DNA of 64,000 bases from Diaporthe sp. PMI_573 (lineage: Eukaryota; Ascomycota; Sordariomycetes; Diaporthales; Diaporthaceae): contig JAJTUP010000020.1 in NCBI GenBank assembly GCA_021399435.1, positions 372,001-436,000 on the forward strand, written 5' to 3'. The notes below the pieces were generated by a model that saw only the letters and a program-made list of their open reading frames with translations, was not told the origin of the DNA and did no database searches. Below are positions 12,539 through 22,616 of the stretch, piece after piece; the first letter of the stretch is position 1, and every line of letters begins with the position of its first letter. Both the position numbers and the translations under genes were made by a program.

Positions 12539-14183
12539 TCATTGATATGCTCGCTTGGGGACTGGAGGAAACACCAACCAGCGCGCACGAAGGCATTCGT
12601 CGGCGTCGCCAACCACGCGGCTTTGAGCAAGAATGCTCCGAGTACAAGAAGCGTCGAGACGGATATCATTTCTCATCGAGTCGTTAAATATCATTCTGAC
12701 TCCAATACCACTCAACATTTCCCGTAGATCGTCTTCGGCTGCCCTGATCGCCTCATCAACGTACTCTTCCATCTCGGATGTGAGGACGACGTCGACGCTT
12801 AGCTCGTCGAAATGCTCGTCAATGAGCTCACGGATCTCTACACGCGTCCGTTCGAGACGGTCATCTACATACTGCTTAAGCTGCTCTAACTGTAACTCCT
12901 CGACCTCGGCCGTGGCCTCAGCCAGCTGGACCTGCCTCTGGTCTGCCTCGGCTATCCTTTCTTTGAGCAGAGCCTCCTTCTTCTCGGCTTTAGTATCACG
13001 GCTTCTAGGCGACTGACCATATGATCGGCTTTTTCCCCAAATAAATCCAGCACCTCGCAGGTGGGAATCTTCATGCGTCTTAGGCATCAAAGTCTCGAAA
13101 CTTGGAACGATCCATTCTGGAGGCTTAGAGAGTTTCAATTTTAGACGTATTGTTTCTTGGCCTTCAATCTTCTTATCTAGTGGAGCAAGGCTTTCTGGCA
13201 ATTCCGGTCGGTCATGCACAAGCGAGATGATATGTTCGGGGCGGATGCACAGATGCACGTTGGACCTCACGGTATCAAAGTGGTCGGTCTGCGAGGATGG
13301 AACCAGCAAGATAACGGGCGACTGAAGCTTGAAGAAGGCTGTTTTGGAGGACGAATCGAAGAATACGGTCATCGACGAGTGGAAGGAACAAGAACCGGGT
13401 TCGAGGTGTTCTGGTTCGAGGGCATCGTCTCCCCGCGGGCCGACGATAACCTGTCTTCGGATGTTCAGTGACAGACGGCGCGGCTGCCATGGCTGGTACT
13501 ATTGAAGAAATGAGTCTCGCATTAGTAAGTATTGGTCTATCAAACAGTGGCACAAGGTAGGAGTATTCGACAATGGGCTTCTGTCGACTCCGCAAGGCAA
13601 GCTTCTCTGAAGGGATTCCCCTGCGTGAAACGAGCGTCTGAGGACACAAGCACACGCAGGATTCCTGCACTCCCTGGCTTTTGGGCAGCGATAGTAGCTA
13701 GGAGTAGCCTCAACTCCGTGTGAGTGAAATCGCCTGGGGGTCGAATATGGAGCGACGGGTCGAACAGGGTGTGCGGGTTAGGAAGCGAGGGTCCGAGCAG
13801 GACAGGGCTCAATGTAGACAGAACTGAAGTGGCGTGCAGGTAAAGAAGCCCCGAGCGCTAGATCTGATAACAGTCAGTTCCAGTGACACCAATTTAGCAG
13901 CCAGTCCCGTGTCGGTAACGCGGTCCTGCCTGGCTTCGGTCTCCAAGAGGAGGTTAACGGTACCACTTCCGAAGATCAAGGGACTGGACGCGTTAAGAAG
14001 GCGTCGAGTCCGAGCTTGAAGCCCCGCCAGAGATACGGTTCTTCCTGTCCTCGAAATGAAGAGAATGCGAAGAGGCAGAGGGACGGCGTTGGCCCCAAGG
14101 CCAAGGCCCAGGGGACGGTCGAGCTCGGGCGTGTCGAGGTCCAGCAGCTTGGTGCGTGGTGCTCGATGCTCGGCTCGGGCCAC
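12539..14183 (-). CDS. unknown protein with central coiled coil, at least 3 exons, 5' end unresolved
   Basis: Frame- and phase-consistent exons are 14183-13920, 13857-13546 and 13498-12539 (introns 62 and 47 bp, both with good branch sites), encoding at least 511 residues. The 14183 boundary is only where the open frame can be followed with support. No ATG lies in that frame, so at least one more 5' exon, perhaps within 14.2-14.5 kb, is needed. The middle reads as beta-rich: RQVIVGPRGDD, SMTVFFDSSSKTAFFKL, PVILLVPSS. Then comes a highly charged predicted coiled coil (KAEKKEALLKERIAEADQ through EVEELQLEQLKQYVDDRL) and an acidic helical end. I do not recognise the family. It sits on the same strand just upstream of the HET gene, so a functional link is possible but unproven. 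Confidence 0.55.
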
Positions 14184-16250
14184 CCCGTAGCTTGGCGATG
14201 GGGCGACTGGTGCTCACTGCGAGAAGAGTGCAATGCAGTAAACGTCGCTGGGCTTGTTGCAGCAGATGCACGGCTGAAGAGGTTGCAGGTATTGAGACGT
14301 TTGGTTGAAAAGGTTGAGGTGGGAATGCGGAAGAGTAGAGATACGTTTTGGCTGAGCGGAGAAGGCGACTGTGGAGCTTGGGCCCCGAGGCGTTGGGCCG
14401 AGTGAACATGATAACAGAGTTGTGCCAAGTTCCTTTGCTCTGCTGTTAAGGACGTCTCGCAAATTCACGACCGAGAACAGGCAAGCGCATTCTCCACAAC
14501 TCTGCCAAAGCAAGCAAATGTTTGCGCCAACATCACTACCCTAGATATGGAAAAGGGTTTCAATGTTTCAAAAATTTTATCGCCAATATCCTATGTGTGT
14601 CAGCCAACTGATGGTGTCACCTTCGCAGTCGCCGCTATGTAAATGAAGCCCGAATGAGACAATGCAGAGCAAACACCCAGAGCGTCTCGTGGGGAATGGC
14701 TTAGAATGAACAGCGCCGTGGAAGACCTTTGGAAATTGAGGTCAGCCAACTTCTTCCACATCCGATGCCAAAACGTTCTGAAGATTGAGACGTTTTCGAA
14801 TGCACGTGGGCTGGTGCTGTCAACTTGGATATTTTTGCCAACAGGATTTCATCATAAGATGTCTTGTCAGGGCTGAACTTCATGTTCCACACAGAAAACG
14901 CCATTAGTATTTATAGATTGGTCAACACACAGAGAGCAGCGGTAGAGCTTCACCATAAACAGACTCACACTCAGACCATGTGACCACCCTGAACATTTCA
15001 GGATGCATTATCACCTATATAAACATGTGTTATCAGTGGCCTCCTTAGGCTGTTTGATCATCTCTTATGTCATGACGTTTTGTATCACAGCATTTTATGT
15101 CATGGCCTTCCATGTCACAATCTTCTATATTATCACTTGCTGTGTTGTGACTTCCTGAGTTCAATCCCCGGCCAGGCCCTGAGTCCTTCTGGATTATCTT
15201 TTTCCTGAAGTCACTTTGTCCTTCTTCCCTTTATCATTCTTTTCGGCAAGCCCCCCTACTTTAATCTCTTGGTAGTCCTATATTGCTAAATTATATTTCA
15301 CCAAATGTGCCTCTGTAGGAATCATCTCCATTTTTTATGTGGAATAAACATGTGTTAGGTACTATGTGGCTACTATTGATTAGTTTAGATACAGATGTGG
15401 CTGACAGCTGAAATGGACAACCTTGGCCTGTCTTATGCTGGCTGGCTATGGTGTCCTAGTCTAGTTTAAAGTAGGTCTACAGTGCCTTTTTAGAGCAAAG
15501 TCTGAGACTAGATTCTGTCGGTCTCCAAGCAGGTGATGTGTTACTCTTGTGATGATGCTCATAGCTGCATTAGGGTGTAGAGGTGGATTGCAGATGACAT
15601 GTTGGACGGTTGTAGTGTGTAATGTGAATTTGTTTAAGGTATGGTCTATCTTGTTTGTACTAATCAATGGTATCAGGGTGATGATGCTTGAAAGACCCCT
15701 GGTTGTGGTAACATATAGATGGTCAATGATGTGGATATGATGAGATCATAGAGCTGAGGAATGAAAAGAATGCCCATTCAGCTTACAGACACAGGGTGAA
15801 TACCTCAAGACTGTGTAAATCAGTGTGTGAATTATGGATTGAGGGGTCAATTAGAGGGCATTATTTTGTTCCAGGGGGGGGGGGTTTAGAGAACATGTAA
15901 TGAAAATATAGGATGCTCAGGGAAAACAGCATTCTGTTGTTGCTGTTTCTTCAAAGAGCAATGAGAGACAGTCTTTTTAGGTCAGGAAAGCATGCCCCCA
16001 GTTGTGTTAATGTGTGGGGACATAGAGCTTGGTGAAAAAGGTAGATATATCCCTTATACCGAGTAGACAAAAGGATAGATGGGCTGGCACTCAACGGGAG
16101 CAGTTCTGGAGTAAACACACAGTGTGGCTGTGCAAAAGACTACTTACGCACGGTGTACAACGTGCCCAAAGCCAGGCTGGTCCAGTCATGGTGACAAAAA
16201 TAATGAATATCAAAACAAAATGAAGCAAAAGATAATCCAGAAGGACTCAG
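14184..16250. other. gene-poor, AT-rich region; probably decayed repeat DNA
   Basis: The first few hundred bases probably hold the missing 5' exon(s) and promoter of the gene ending at 12539. From ~15.0 kb the sequence becomes AT-rich with imperfect direct repeats of TATGTCATG / ATGTCACA type (15.06-15.14 kb) and a 9-base G run near 15875. No coding frame is convincing. It carries one arm of the tRNA-derived inverted repeat. Confidence 0.5.
15159..15202 (+). repeat. 44-bp copy of the tRNA-Pro 3' end and its downstream flank (inverted)
   Basis: The 44 bases are identical to the reverse complement of 16227-16270. They run from the T-loop GTTCAATCC through the acceptor 3' strand into 24 bp of sequence downstream of the tRNA. 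The two copies face each other across ~1 kb. Confidence 0.9.
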
Positions 16251-16352
16251 GGCCTGGCCGGGGATTGAACCCGGGACCTCGCACAGTAAATACGTTAGAA
16301 CGTATCGGATTGAACACCCGAAGCGCGAATCATACCGCTAGACCACCAGGCC
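16251..16352 (-). tRNA. tRNA-Pro (anticodon CGG) with a 31-nt intron
   Basis: On the minus strand the sequence starts GGCCTGGTGGTCTAGCGG and ends CCGGCCAGGCC. Acceptor arms GGCCTGG and CCAGGCC pair perfectly. The D-arm and the T-arm (CCGGG TTCAATC CCCGG) are canonical. The anticodon loop reads TTCGGG followed by a 31-nt intron, then T and the 3' stem GTGCG, which pairs with CGCGC. The intron therefore sits after base 37, the normal nuclear tRNA position. The mature length is 71 nt before CCA addition. Anticodon CGG gives proline. Confidence 0.93.
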
Positions 16353-17050
16353 AGTTGTTGAGAAAAGCGGTTGTGAGCGGGTCTATGTATGTGGCGCAGC
16401 CCGCCCACTCAAACCTTAGCCGACGCAGCTGAGGTCCCACAACCAGGAATGGTCCGTGCGGGACCATCAAACCCGGAATTTGATTGATTGAAAGATCCCT
16501 GACATTTTCGGCAACTTGAAATGTTTGTTATTCTGAACTGTCGATTGTATGGCTGAACGGAAATGGGCGAGACTTACGTTCAGAGCGACGGCTCCGCGCC
16601 GCACTGACCCCACCCGGCCAGCCGGCCCAGCCACCATTGCTGACTTGTGCCACCACCGCCTCACTCCCAGGTTGGCTCGGCATAGACGTGTCTCACTCAA
16701 CCCCTCAGTTGAAGATGATCGCAGCAGTGAAGAACTCGTTACTGTTGTTTCAAGAGGGGAAAACTAATTCCAACCCAAGTTTTTTTTTTTTTTTTCCAAT
16801 GTCGAACCGCAATCCGACTAGCGGTCGGCAAAGGCTAGTCTGATTTTGTTCCAGCATTTTGCCTGCAGAAAGCACGGAGACCCTGGTTAAACATTGTTTG
16901 CACCGCACTATTTACGCTCAAACATTTCAAACCGCGAGAGAATCCCACAAGTCTTGTCGTAATGGACCAGTTCGAATCGACGATGACCACGGCAACCGGA
17001 TTGCTGTCATCCAAATCCTGATAGAGAGGCTGTCCTCTAATATTTTATCC

Positions 17051-17152
17051 CAGAGGAGGTACTTCTACCGACGACTATCCTATCAAGGGATAACCTCCAG
17101 GAGGGCATCCAATGGGTGGTTATCCAGTGGGAGGCTGCCCTATGGGAATGTT
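17051..17152 (+). repeat. 15-bp repeat patch, locus B
   Basis: A more diverged patch of the same 15-bp unit. Its last part reads in one frame as GGHPMGGYPVGGCPMGM and then runs into an apparently non-repeat tail. About 200 bp later the tail begins again (17342), suggesting a local duplication. A flank related to GCGGACACTCGGGCAA lies near 17454. Confidence 0.65.
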
Positions 17153-18025
17153 GTTACCACCGGCTGCGCAGAATTGCAAGGTAACTCGAGGTAGCAAGAC
17201 CTCTTCGCTCACGCGCACGGAACAGCACTTACTACCACGCGGATTTATTCTTCAGGGCAAACTCTGAAGATTTAGACCTTTAAGACGCCTGGTCACGTCA
17301 ACACAGTGAAGCTTAGTAGATCACTTTAACGGCACAATAATCCTATGGGAATGTTGTTGTATCCCCTGATAATGAATCCGTAACTTTAATTCGGAAAGTG
17401 AGTGCTTTCAGCCGCCTCAGTGCAAATTCGCAACAGATGACGAGGATGCATAGCGGACACTCGGGCAAGGCTCATCGTGAAGAACACTTTAGCTACCCAC
17501 AGGTTAACCGAGTAAATTAGACTCAGATCGAGCTGCAGTCAAGTCAATTGAAACAGTCGAGGGCAGAATCTTTAAGTATTTAGTAGCAGGACGGCCGTCG
17601 TCTTCATGGTAGGTGAACCGTGCACCTTGGTGGGGAGGGTGACTCGGCCGCGATCAGAACTTTGGGAACCCAGATGACAAAAGGATATATTCAAAGTCAG
17701 AAAACCAGAACTAGTGTCGTGTTTCCTCTCACTTAACTGGTCTGGCCGCTATTCGCGCAGAATCTCTATCTAACTAGGGATCTTCTGATCAAGATCACCC
17801 TCTCCCGAATGCGTTGAGCAGGCAATGTTGCTGTTGTCGACGTGAAGACTATCACATACATCATCACAGTAAGTGGTTTCGTTTTGAATACGCATATATG
17901 CGCTTCTTAAGCAGTACATAGGCGGTCCGTTCATACAGTGGTAAACGCTTAAAGACCTTCTTACATTAATGCAGCCACATTTAAAAAAAGAAAAAGTCGG
18001 AACCGCCATTGTGGTGCCCCTGTAG

Positions 18026-18347
18026 CTTGCCTACATCTCAGGTAGTAATTCTATAGGAACTTATTCCAAAGAAGACTTTCCGACTAGAGGTTTTGCCAAG
18101 AGAGGTTACTCTATAGGAGGTTGTCCCACAGTAGGTTATCCCATAAGAGGTTATCTTATAGGAGTTTTTCTACTCGAAGGTTATCCTATGAGAGGGTGTC
18201 CTATAAGAGGTTTTCCCATAAGAGGTTATCCTATAAGAGGTTGCCTATACGAAGGTTTCCCCCTAGGAGGGTGTCCCATAGGGAGGTTGTCTATTAGGAG
18301 GTTATCCCATAGGAGGTAATCCCATAGGAGGTTATCCTATAGGAGGT
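18026..18347 (+). repeat. 15-bp repeat patch, locus C (about 20 units)
   Basis: The longest patch, with about 20 consecutive units of almost strictly 15 bp. Each unit is GGTTATCC[TC]ATA[AG]GA-like and translates as Gly-[Tyr/Cys/Phe]-Pro-Ile-[Gly/Arg]. A single extra base near 18285 shifts the frame. There is no stop in the pentapeptide frame for most of its length, but also no ATG. Both flanks match those of locus A. Confidence 0.85.
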
Positions 18348-18816
18348 AAGAACAAAATTCCACTGGGCAGCTGAGCCCCCTATGATGGTTGGGTAGTGAG
18401 AACTGTAGATGCTGTGGCCGCGGAGCGGATACATGAGCAAACCTCGTCGACATTCAAAATGTAACCCTCCAAATGTTTCCATTGCGCGACAGTGCGGTAT
18501 ATCGTACCTTCGAAGCTTGAAAGGAATGAGCTACTGGCCAATAAAGTGGCATGTATCTCCGCGTAGGATTCGAAAGACACCGGTCAGCTGAGCCAGCCAG
18601 TGTGTTTCCCATCAAGTGACAAACCAGCTCGTAATGGCTTACTGAGCAACCTGAAGCAAATAAGCACTAATCAAAAGGGGGCATATGATTCAGAGCTGAA
18701 TGTTTGAACAGACAAATTCACCAAGAGAAGGCACGACGAAGCAGATCTATCTCTATTCGAAAACATCCTGAACCTCTTTTAGCTGGAGCAACCGAATCTT
18801 TTGTCCGCCGTCTCCC

Positions 18817-19603
18817 ATGGCAAAGCTTTCAATGATACTGCCCTACTTGGGCTTGATAGGCTGGTCACTTGGAAACACATTCATTCCCGTCAACGGCAAC
18901 GCGATCTTTGCGTCTCATGGAACGCCATATTTCGAAGAGGTCTACCCAGAAAGCACCTTCGCAGTTGACAACTCAACTCTCACGCCGGTAATCTCACCAG
19001 ATGGCTCCGGCGTGGCCATCCAAACATCTACGTCCCAGTTCCACACGCACGTGAACTTCCGATTCCCAGCTTACATCAACGAGCGGAATTGCCTCTGCCA
19101 GCTGTCCTACCGCATCGACGGTGCTCAGCCCACGCCGGTCGACGAGAGCGTGAACAGTGCTCAGCTGGAGCTCTTCGAGCTCGACAGCCCCACGAACGAG
19201 ACTCACCACCCGAACATCGCCGGCTACCAGGGGCGCTGGATTGCCAGCGAGCTTGTTCGAGGGAGCGGGGTTGCGTATACGGAATTCGGTATTCAGCCTT
19301 TCGACTGCTCCACCATGAAGCTTGGGGGCCTCCTGGTCGGCTACGAGGTCGCCCCGAAGTGGTGGGATGCTGATGCTCGGGTTAATATCTCCTGGTCTGG
19401 TAAGCGACTCTCAGCTGTTAATTCCTCATCCGATGCACTGTCTCGGCGGTCTCAAACTGAGCCCTCTTTCCCTCATTTTCTTTTCCTATTCTTCATTCTC
19501 TGGTAACACGTAAGCTAATTCTTGAGTTTTAGCACATACAGGAATAAAGCTCAATGTGTGGGGAATGTGGGTATTAACACTTTCCTTTACTATTCCAGGT
19601 TGA
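18817..19603 (+). CDS. secreted protein resembling the fungal But2 C-terminal family, 217 aa
   Basis: Exon 1 is 18817-19399; the favoured exon 2 is 19533-19603. The intron is 133 bp, phase is kept, and the protein ends ISWSAHTGIKLNVWG and about 14 more residues. An alternative acceptor at ~19598 would stop right after WSG. The N-terminus is a signal peptide (hydrophobic MILPYLGLIGWSLG). The mature domain is beta-rich with Cys at NCLCQL and FDCST and the pattern VNFRFPAYI, AQLELFELD, EFGIQPFDCS. This resembles the secreted But2-type domain of ascomycetes by layout (inference from memory of the family). Function in the family is poorly known; cell wall or surface location is likely. Confidence 0.6.
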
Positions 19604-20306
19604 AACCACGAGCCCTAGTATTGACTTTATTTGGCTGAGGGCGGCCTGAACAGGTTTTTCTAACATCTCATCGAACCCAAGGCCCTACGCCATTCTTAGT
19701 GGCAAGTGAATGAACACGGAACTAGGATGTGCAGGGATGAGGTCAACTCTGAGGAGAATTAGCACTTATCCCTTGCATAACAGATCACTAACGAAGCAGA
19801 ACAACTAGGGACCTCTAATTTCGAGACAAGTAGCTTTGGATGAAAGTGGTTCTTTCTATGAATGTGCTTATTCTACACATGTGGCTATGTACCAGAACTT
19901 TTCTTCCGAACACTACTTGTTTTCTTTTCCTGTGGTTCTTTCTTTCGTTTGCCTTGCCTTACGCTCTGCGCAGTATGCCTGTTCTGTCTCGTTCTACGTC
20001 AATAGAGAAGAACTAGATCAATTCTATGACTAGATCCATATAAATCGTCTCGAACAATAAGAAGAGATACATCGTGCGCCCCTTCGCTGTGCAGCACCAT
20101 GATCTCAGGGACGGTCGGCCAGCTACGTCGCTGCGCCCAGTATTTCCACGCTCGCGCGACGGTATAATTGTTAGGTAGATCCCTTCATACCCAAGGTCCA
20201 CGAGGCTCTGGTATGACAAGTCGTTGAGATCACATTGAGACTAGCTCATCCCTATATTTCAGAACCTCCGAGCTCTTGATATTGTACACTCCGCTGAAAT
20301 AACAAC
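19604..20306. other. intergenic between convergent genes
   Basis: About 0.7 kb with no supported feature. Confidence 0.5.
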
Positions 20307-21233
20307 CTACCATGCATGCTTCACATAGGTGCCCTCGTCATCATACAGTCGATAATAAACCATCTCTCCGCCACCAAACAAGTCACGAACGAGGACATCA
20401 CCGTCTTCCAGCCCAGCCTCTTCAAGGCTCTCGAGAAGCTGGCGAAGAGACTTCTTGCGGAAGAGCAGGTCCCAGTCCAGAGCACCCTGTTTCGCCTGGT
20501 ATCCGTAGTCAGATCCCTCTTGGAACCCTTCCATGTGATATCCAGTAAGTAATAGAATCCCTTATCGCAGACCAAACCCAAAAGTGTTTGCACTCACGTT
20601 GCACTTGTCGCACAAAGCCAACTAGTTAGTGTGTCGCCTTCCCAAACATCCTGCCCTTTGTTGCACTCCTCGCCAATCCTGACATTGATCCACATGTCGC
20701 CAGCAGCGTCCCGATATCCTCGCTCGCTTGTGCCAGCCCGCGCCCTCGCTCTTCCCCTTAGCCCGGCGCCTGACACCAGTGGAGCCGAAGGGAGTCAACA
20801 AAGTTGCGCGGCGCTGTGACACGGGCAGCGCTAGTAGCGCATGGCCATCACCGACTCCGGACAGGCCGCCGGTAACCCGTTGAGCCTGCGCCTGAGCCGC
20901 GATTCGCCGTCCCTGCGCCGCAAGCCGCTGTTCCTGTCTCCGTCTGCGCTGCCCCAGGTCATGCTCCTGCTGCTGTCGTTCGAGCTCCCTCAGCCGCCTT
21001 TCGGTCTCCCGGTGCTGCTGTGCCAGGTCTGCCCGTTCCCGGCTGGGACCAGCCGCAGGCGAGCGACTTCTCGCCCTGCTGCCGTCTCCGCGACCTGCGA
21101 CCCCGCGGCGCCGTCGTCGCTCTGCCAGGACCCTCTCCAGGGCCGCATGCTCCTCCGGGGAGCGGCCAATGGCGCGCCGGGCGAAGTTGGTGGGGTTGAC
21201 CCCGGGCGGTGGCTGTGCTTGCGAGGAGCTCAT
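20307..21233 (-). CDS. hypothetical Arg/Gln-rich protein, spliced, internal junctions unresolved
   Basis: The 5' part (from ATG 21233) reads MSSSQAQPPPGVNPTNFARR. It runs into an Arg/Glu/Gln-rich predicted coiled coil (REEL-type stretch near residues 70-115). In a second frame, 20776-20594 gives a compact, protein-like segment, DMWINVRIGEECNKGQDVWE. The 3' part (20534-20307) reads GFQEGSDYGYQAKQGALDWD and ends VYYRLYDDEGTYVKHAW. These three blocks are best explained as exons of one gene, but I could not find a unique phase-correct splice set. The boundaries between 20.85 and 20.53 kb therefore remain open. No known domain is recognised. Confidence 0.45.
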
Positions 21234-22616
21234 GTTGATGATGCGTCACACGAGACCCGCTTGGCCCACTTGGCGCGGCCAGACGTGCATTTACAAGATG
21301 CGAGTGGAGCCGAGGACCGAGCTCCAGCTGGGCCTGGATGCGTTGACATAATCACGACACCTTGGAGACTGGCACGATATCACTTTGCTCCCTCTCCCAA
21401 AAAGTGGTTTTTAGCCTACCGAGGTACTACGACGTTACAACGTAGTCATTAAACGACATATTACTAGCCAGTGAAACAAACTAGGCACGTGTGAATGACG
21501 TGACAAGGACGTGGGAATCTAGTGTACTAGCTTGGGCAAAATTCCCCTACTAACTTAGTCCCGGCGAGAGATACGGAATACTTACTAGGCATCTACCCAA
21601 TCTTCCACTGGAACCACTCCCGCGGCACTACCAATTCGTGGTGTGAAGTGACCACTGACACATGCAAGGCGCTTAGTGATTCCGAGCTGGCAAATCCGAG
21701 CTGGTAGATCCGAGCTGGTAAGACGGAAGCAAGAAATTACTGGCCGACGTCGCCACCACCCTGACCTGGGGCTTGATAAGATTGGTGCGCGACACCCCAT
21801 CGCGAGCTGGTGCGCTCGATAAATGTCAGCACTAGCAGGAACTGCGTCAGTGGTACTTTGAAAGGTTACCTGGGGACGCCCTTAATTGTTTAAGCTCTCC
21901 TAGGACGTGACAACGGTACGTGACAATGCCGCTTCCAGAAAGTATTTTGTTCGATCGGAGAGTCAGCCGCACCAGACTATTTCACAGAGTCAATCTGAGT
22001 GGATACCTTATAAACGGACCATGTCCTTGTCAATTGACAGATAAGCTTGGCCAGTGGATGCGGAAGGAGATTTTGACTAACTTACAAAGATGCCCTCGCC
22101 TAGATTGGTTTGACAGTCGAACGCGAACACGTCGATTGAGGGGGATAGTTGAGGGGAAATCGGCTGGGAAGGACTTTGGCGGGTTCTCGGCCCTGTCAAG
22201 AGGCTTGGTCAACGAAATACGGTTTAGTGGTGGTCGCACTCAGCTGAGAACTCGTGCATTGCATGCATGACCTTCAAGTGTAGGGACGGCTCGCTTACCG
22301 CTAGGAATCGAGAGGTGCACTTTTAGACGGGGCCCGGGAAAGTTTTAGACCTTTGCGGGAAAAAGCTATGGTGGAACAGAAGAGGTTAGAATGGCATTCA
22401 GGCAAAAGAGACCTCCAGGATAGATCTGTGGTCTCTCCAACTGCGCAGCTGTGCGGGCCTTTTCAGAACAGCATAAAATACACCTACCTATCCTGGGCTC
22501 TGTGAGCCTGCTGATTCACGGCTGATGTCTGATACCCTTTGTTTGACGGGTTATAACATCAATAGGGGAAAAGCCTACGGTCCAATCAACTTATACAAAG
22601 CTCTTTCTGGTCAAAG
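21234..22616. other. intergenic upstream of the synthase gene
   Basis: About 1.4 kb without a gene. A short tandem CCGAGCTGG(T/C)(A)A(GA)T motif occurs about three times at 21680-21722. No recognised binding-site array; it presumably contains two divergent promoters. Confidence 0.5.

Larger units (their letters stand above)
16353..18816. other. intergenic region carrying 15-bp repeat patches B and C
   Basis: No supported gene in ~2.4 kb. It contains a 15-base T run near 16780 and two GYPIG-type repeat patches. A short duplicated string CCTATGGGAATGTTGTT occurs at 17142 and 17342. Confidence 0.5.

Noticed and set aside
13993..14409. 138-codon basic frame starting MFTRPNASG, possible mitochondrial leader
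   Set aside because: It overlaps in a different frame the better-supported exon ending at 13920. It may contain a small 5' exon of that gene but is not supported as a separate gene.
15874..15883. Poly-G run as a telomeric or G-quadruplex signal
   Set aside because: An isolated homopolymer with no repeated G tracts nearby.
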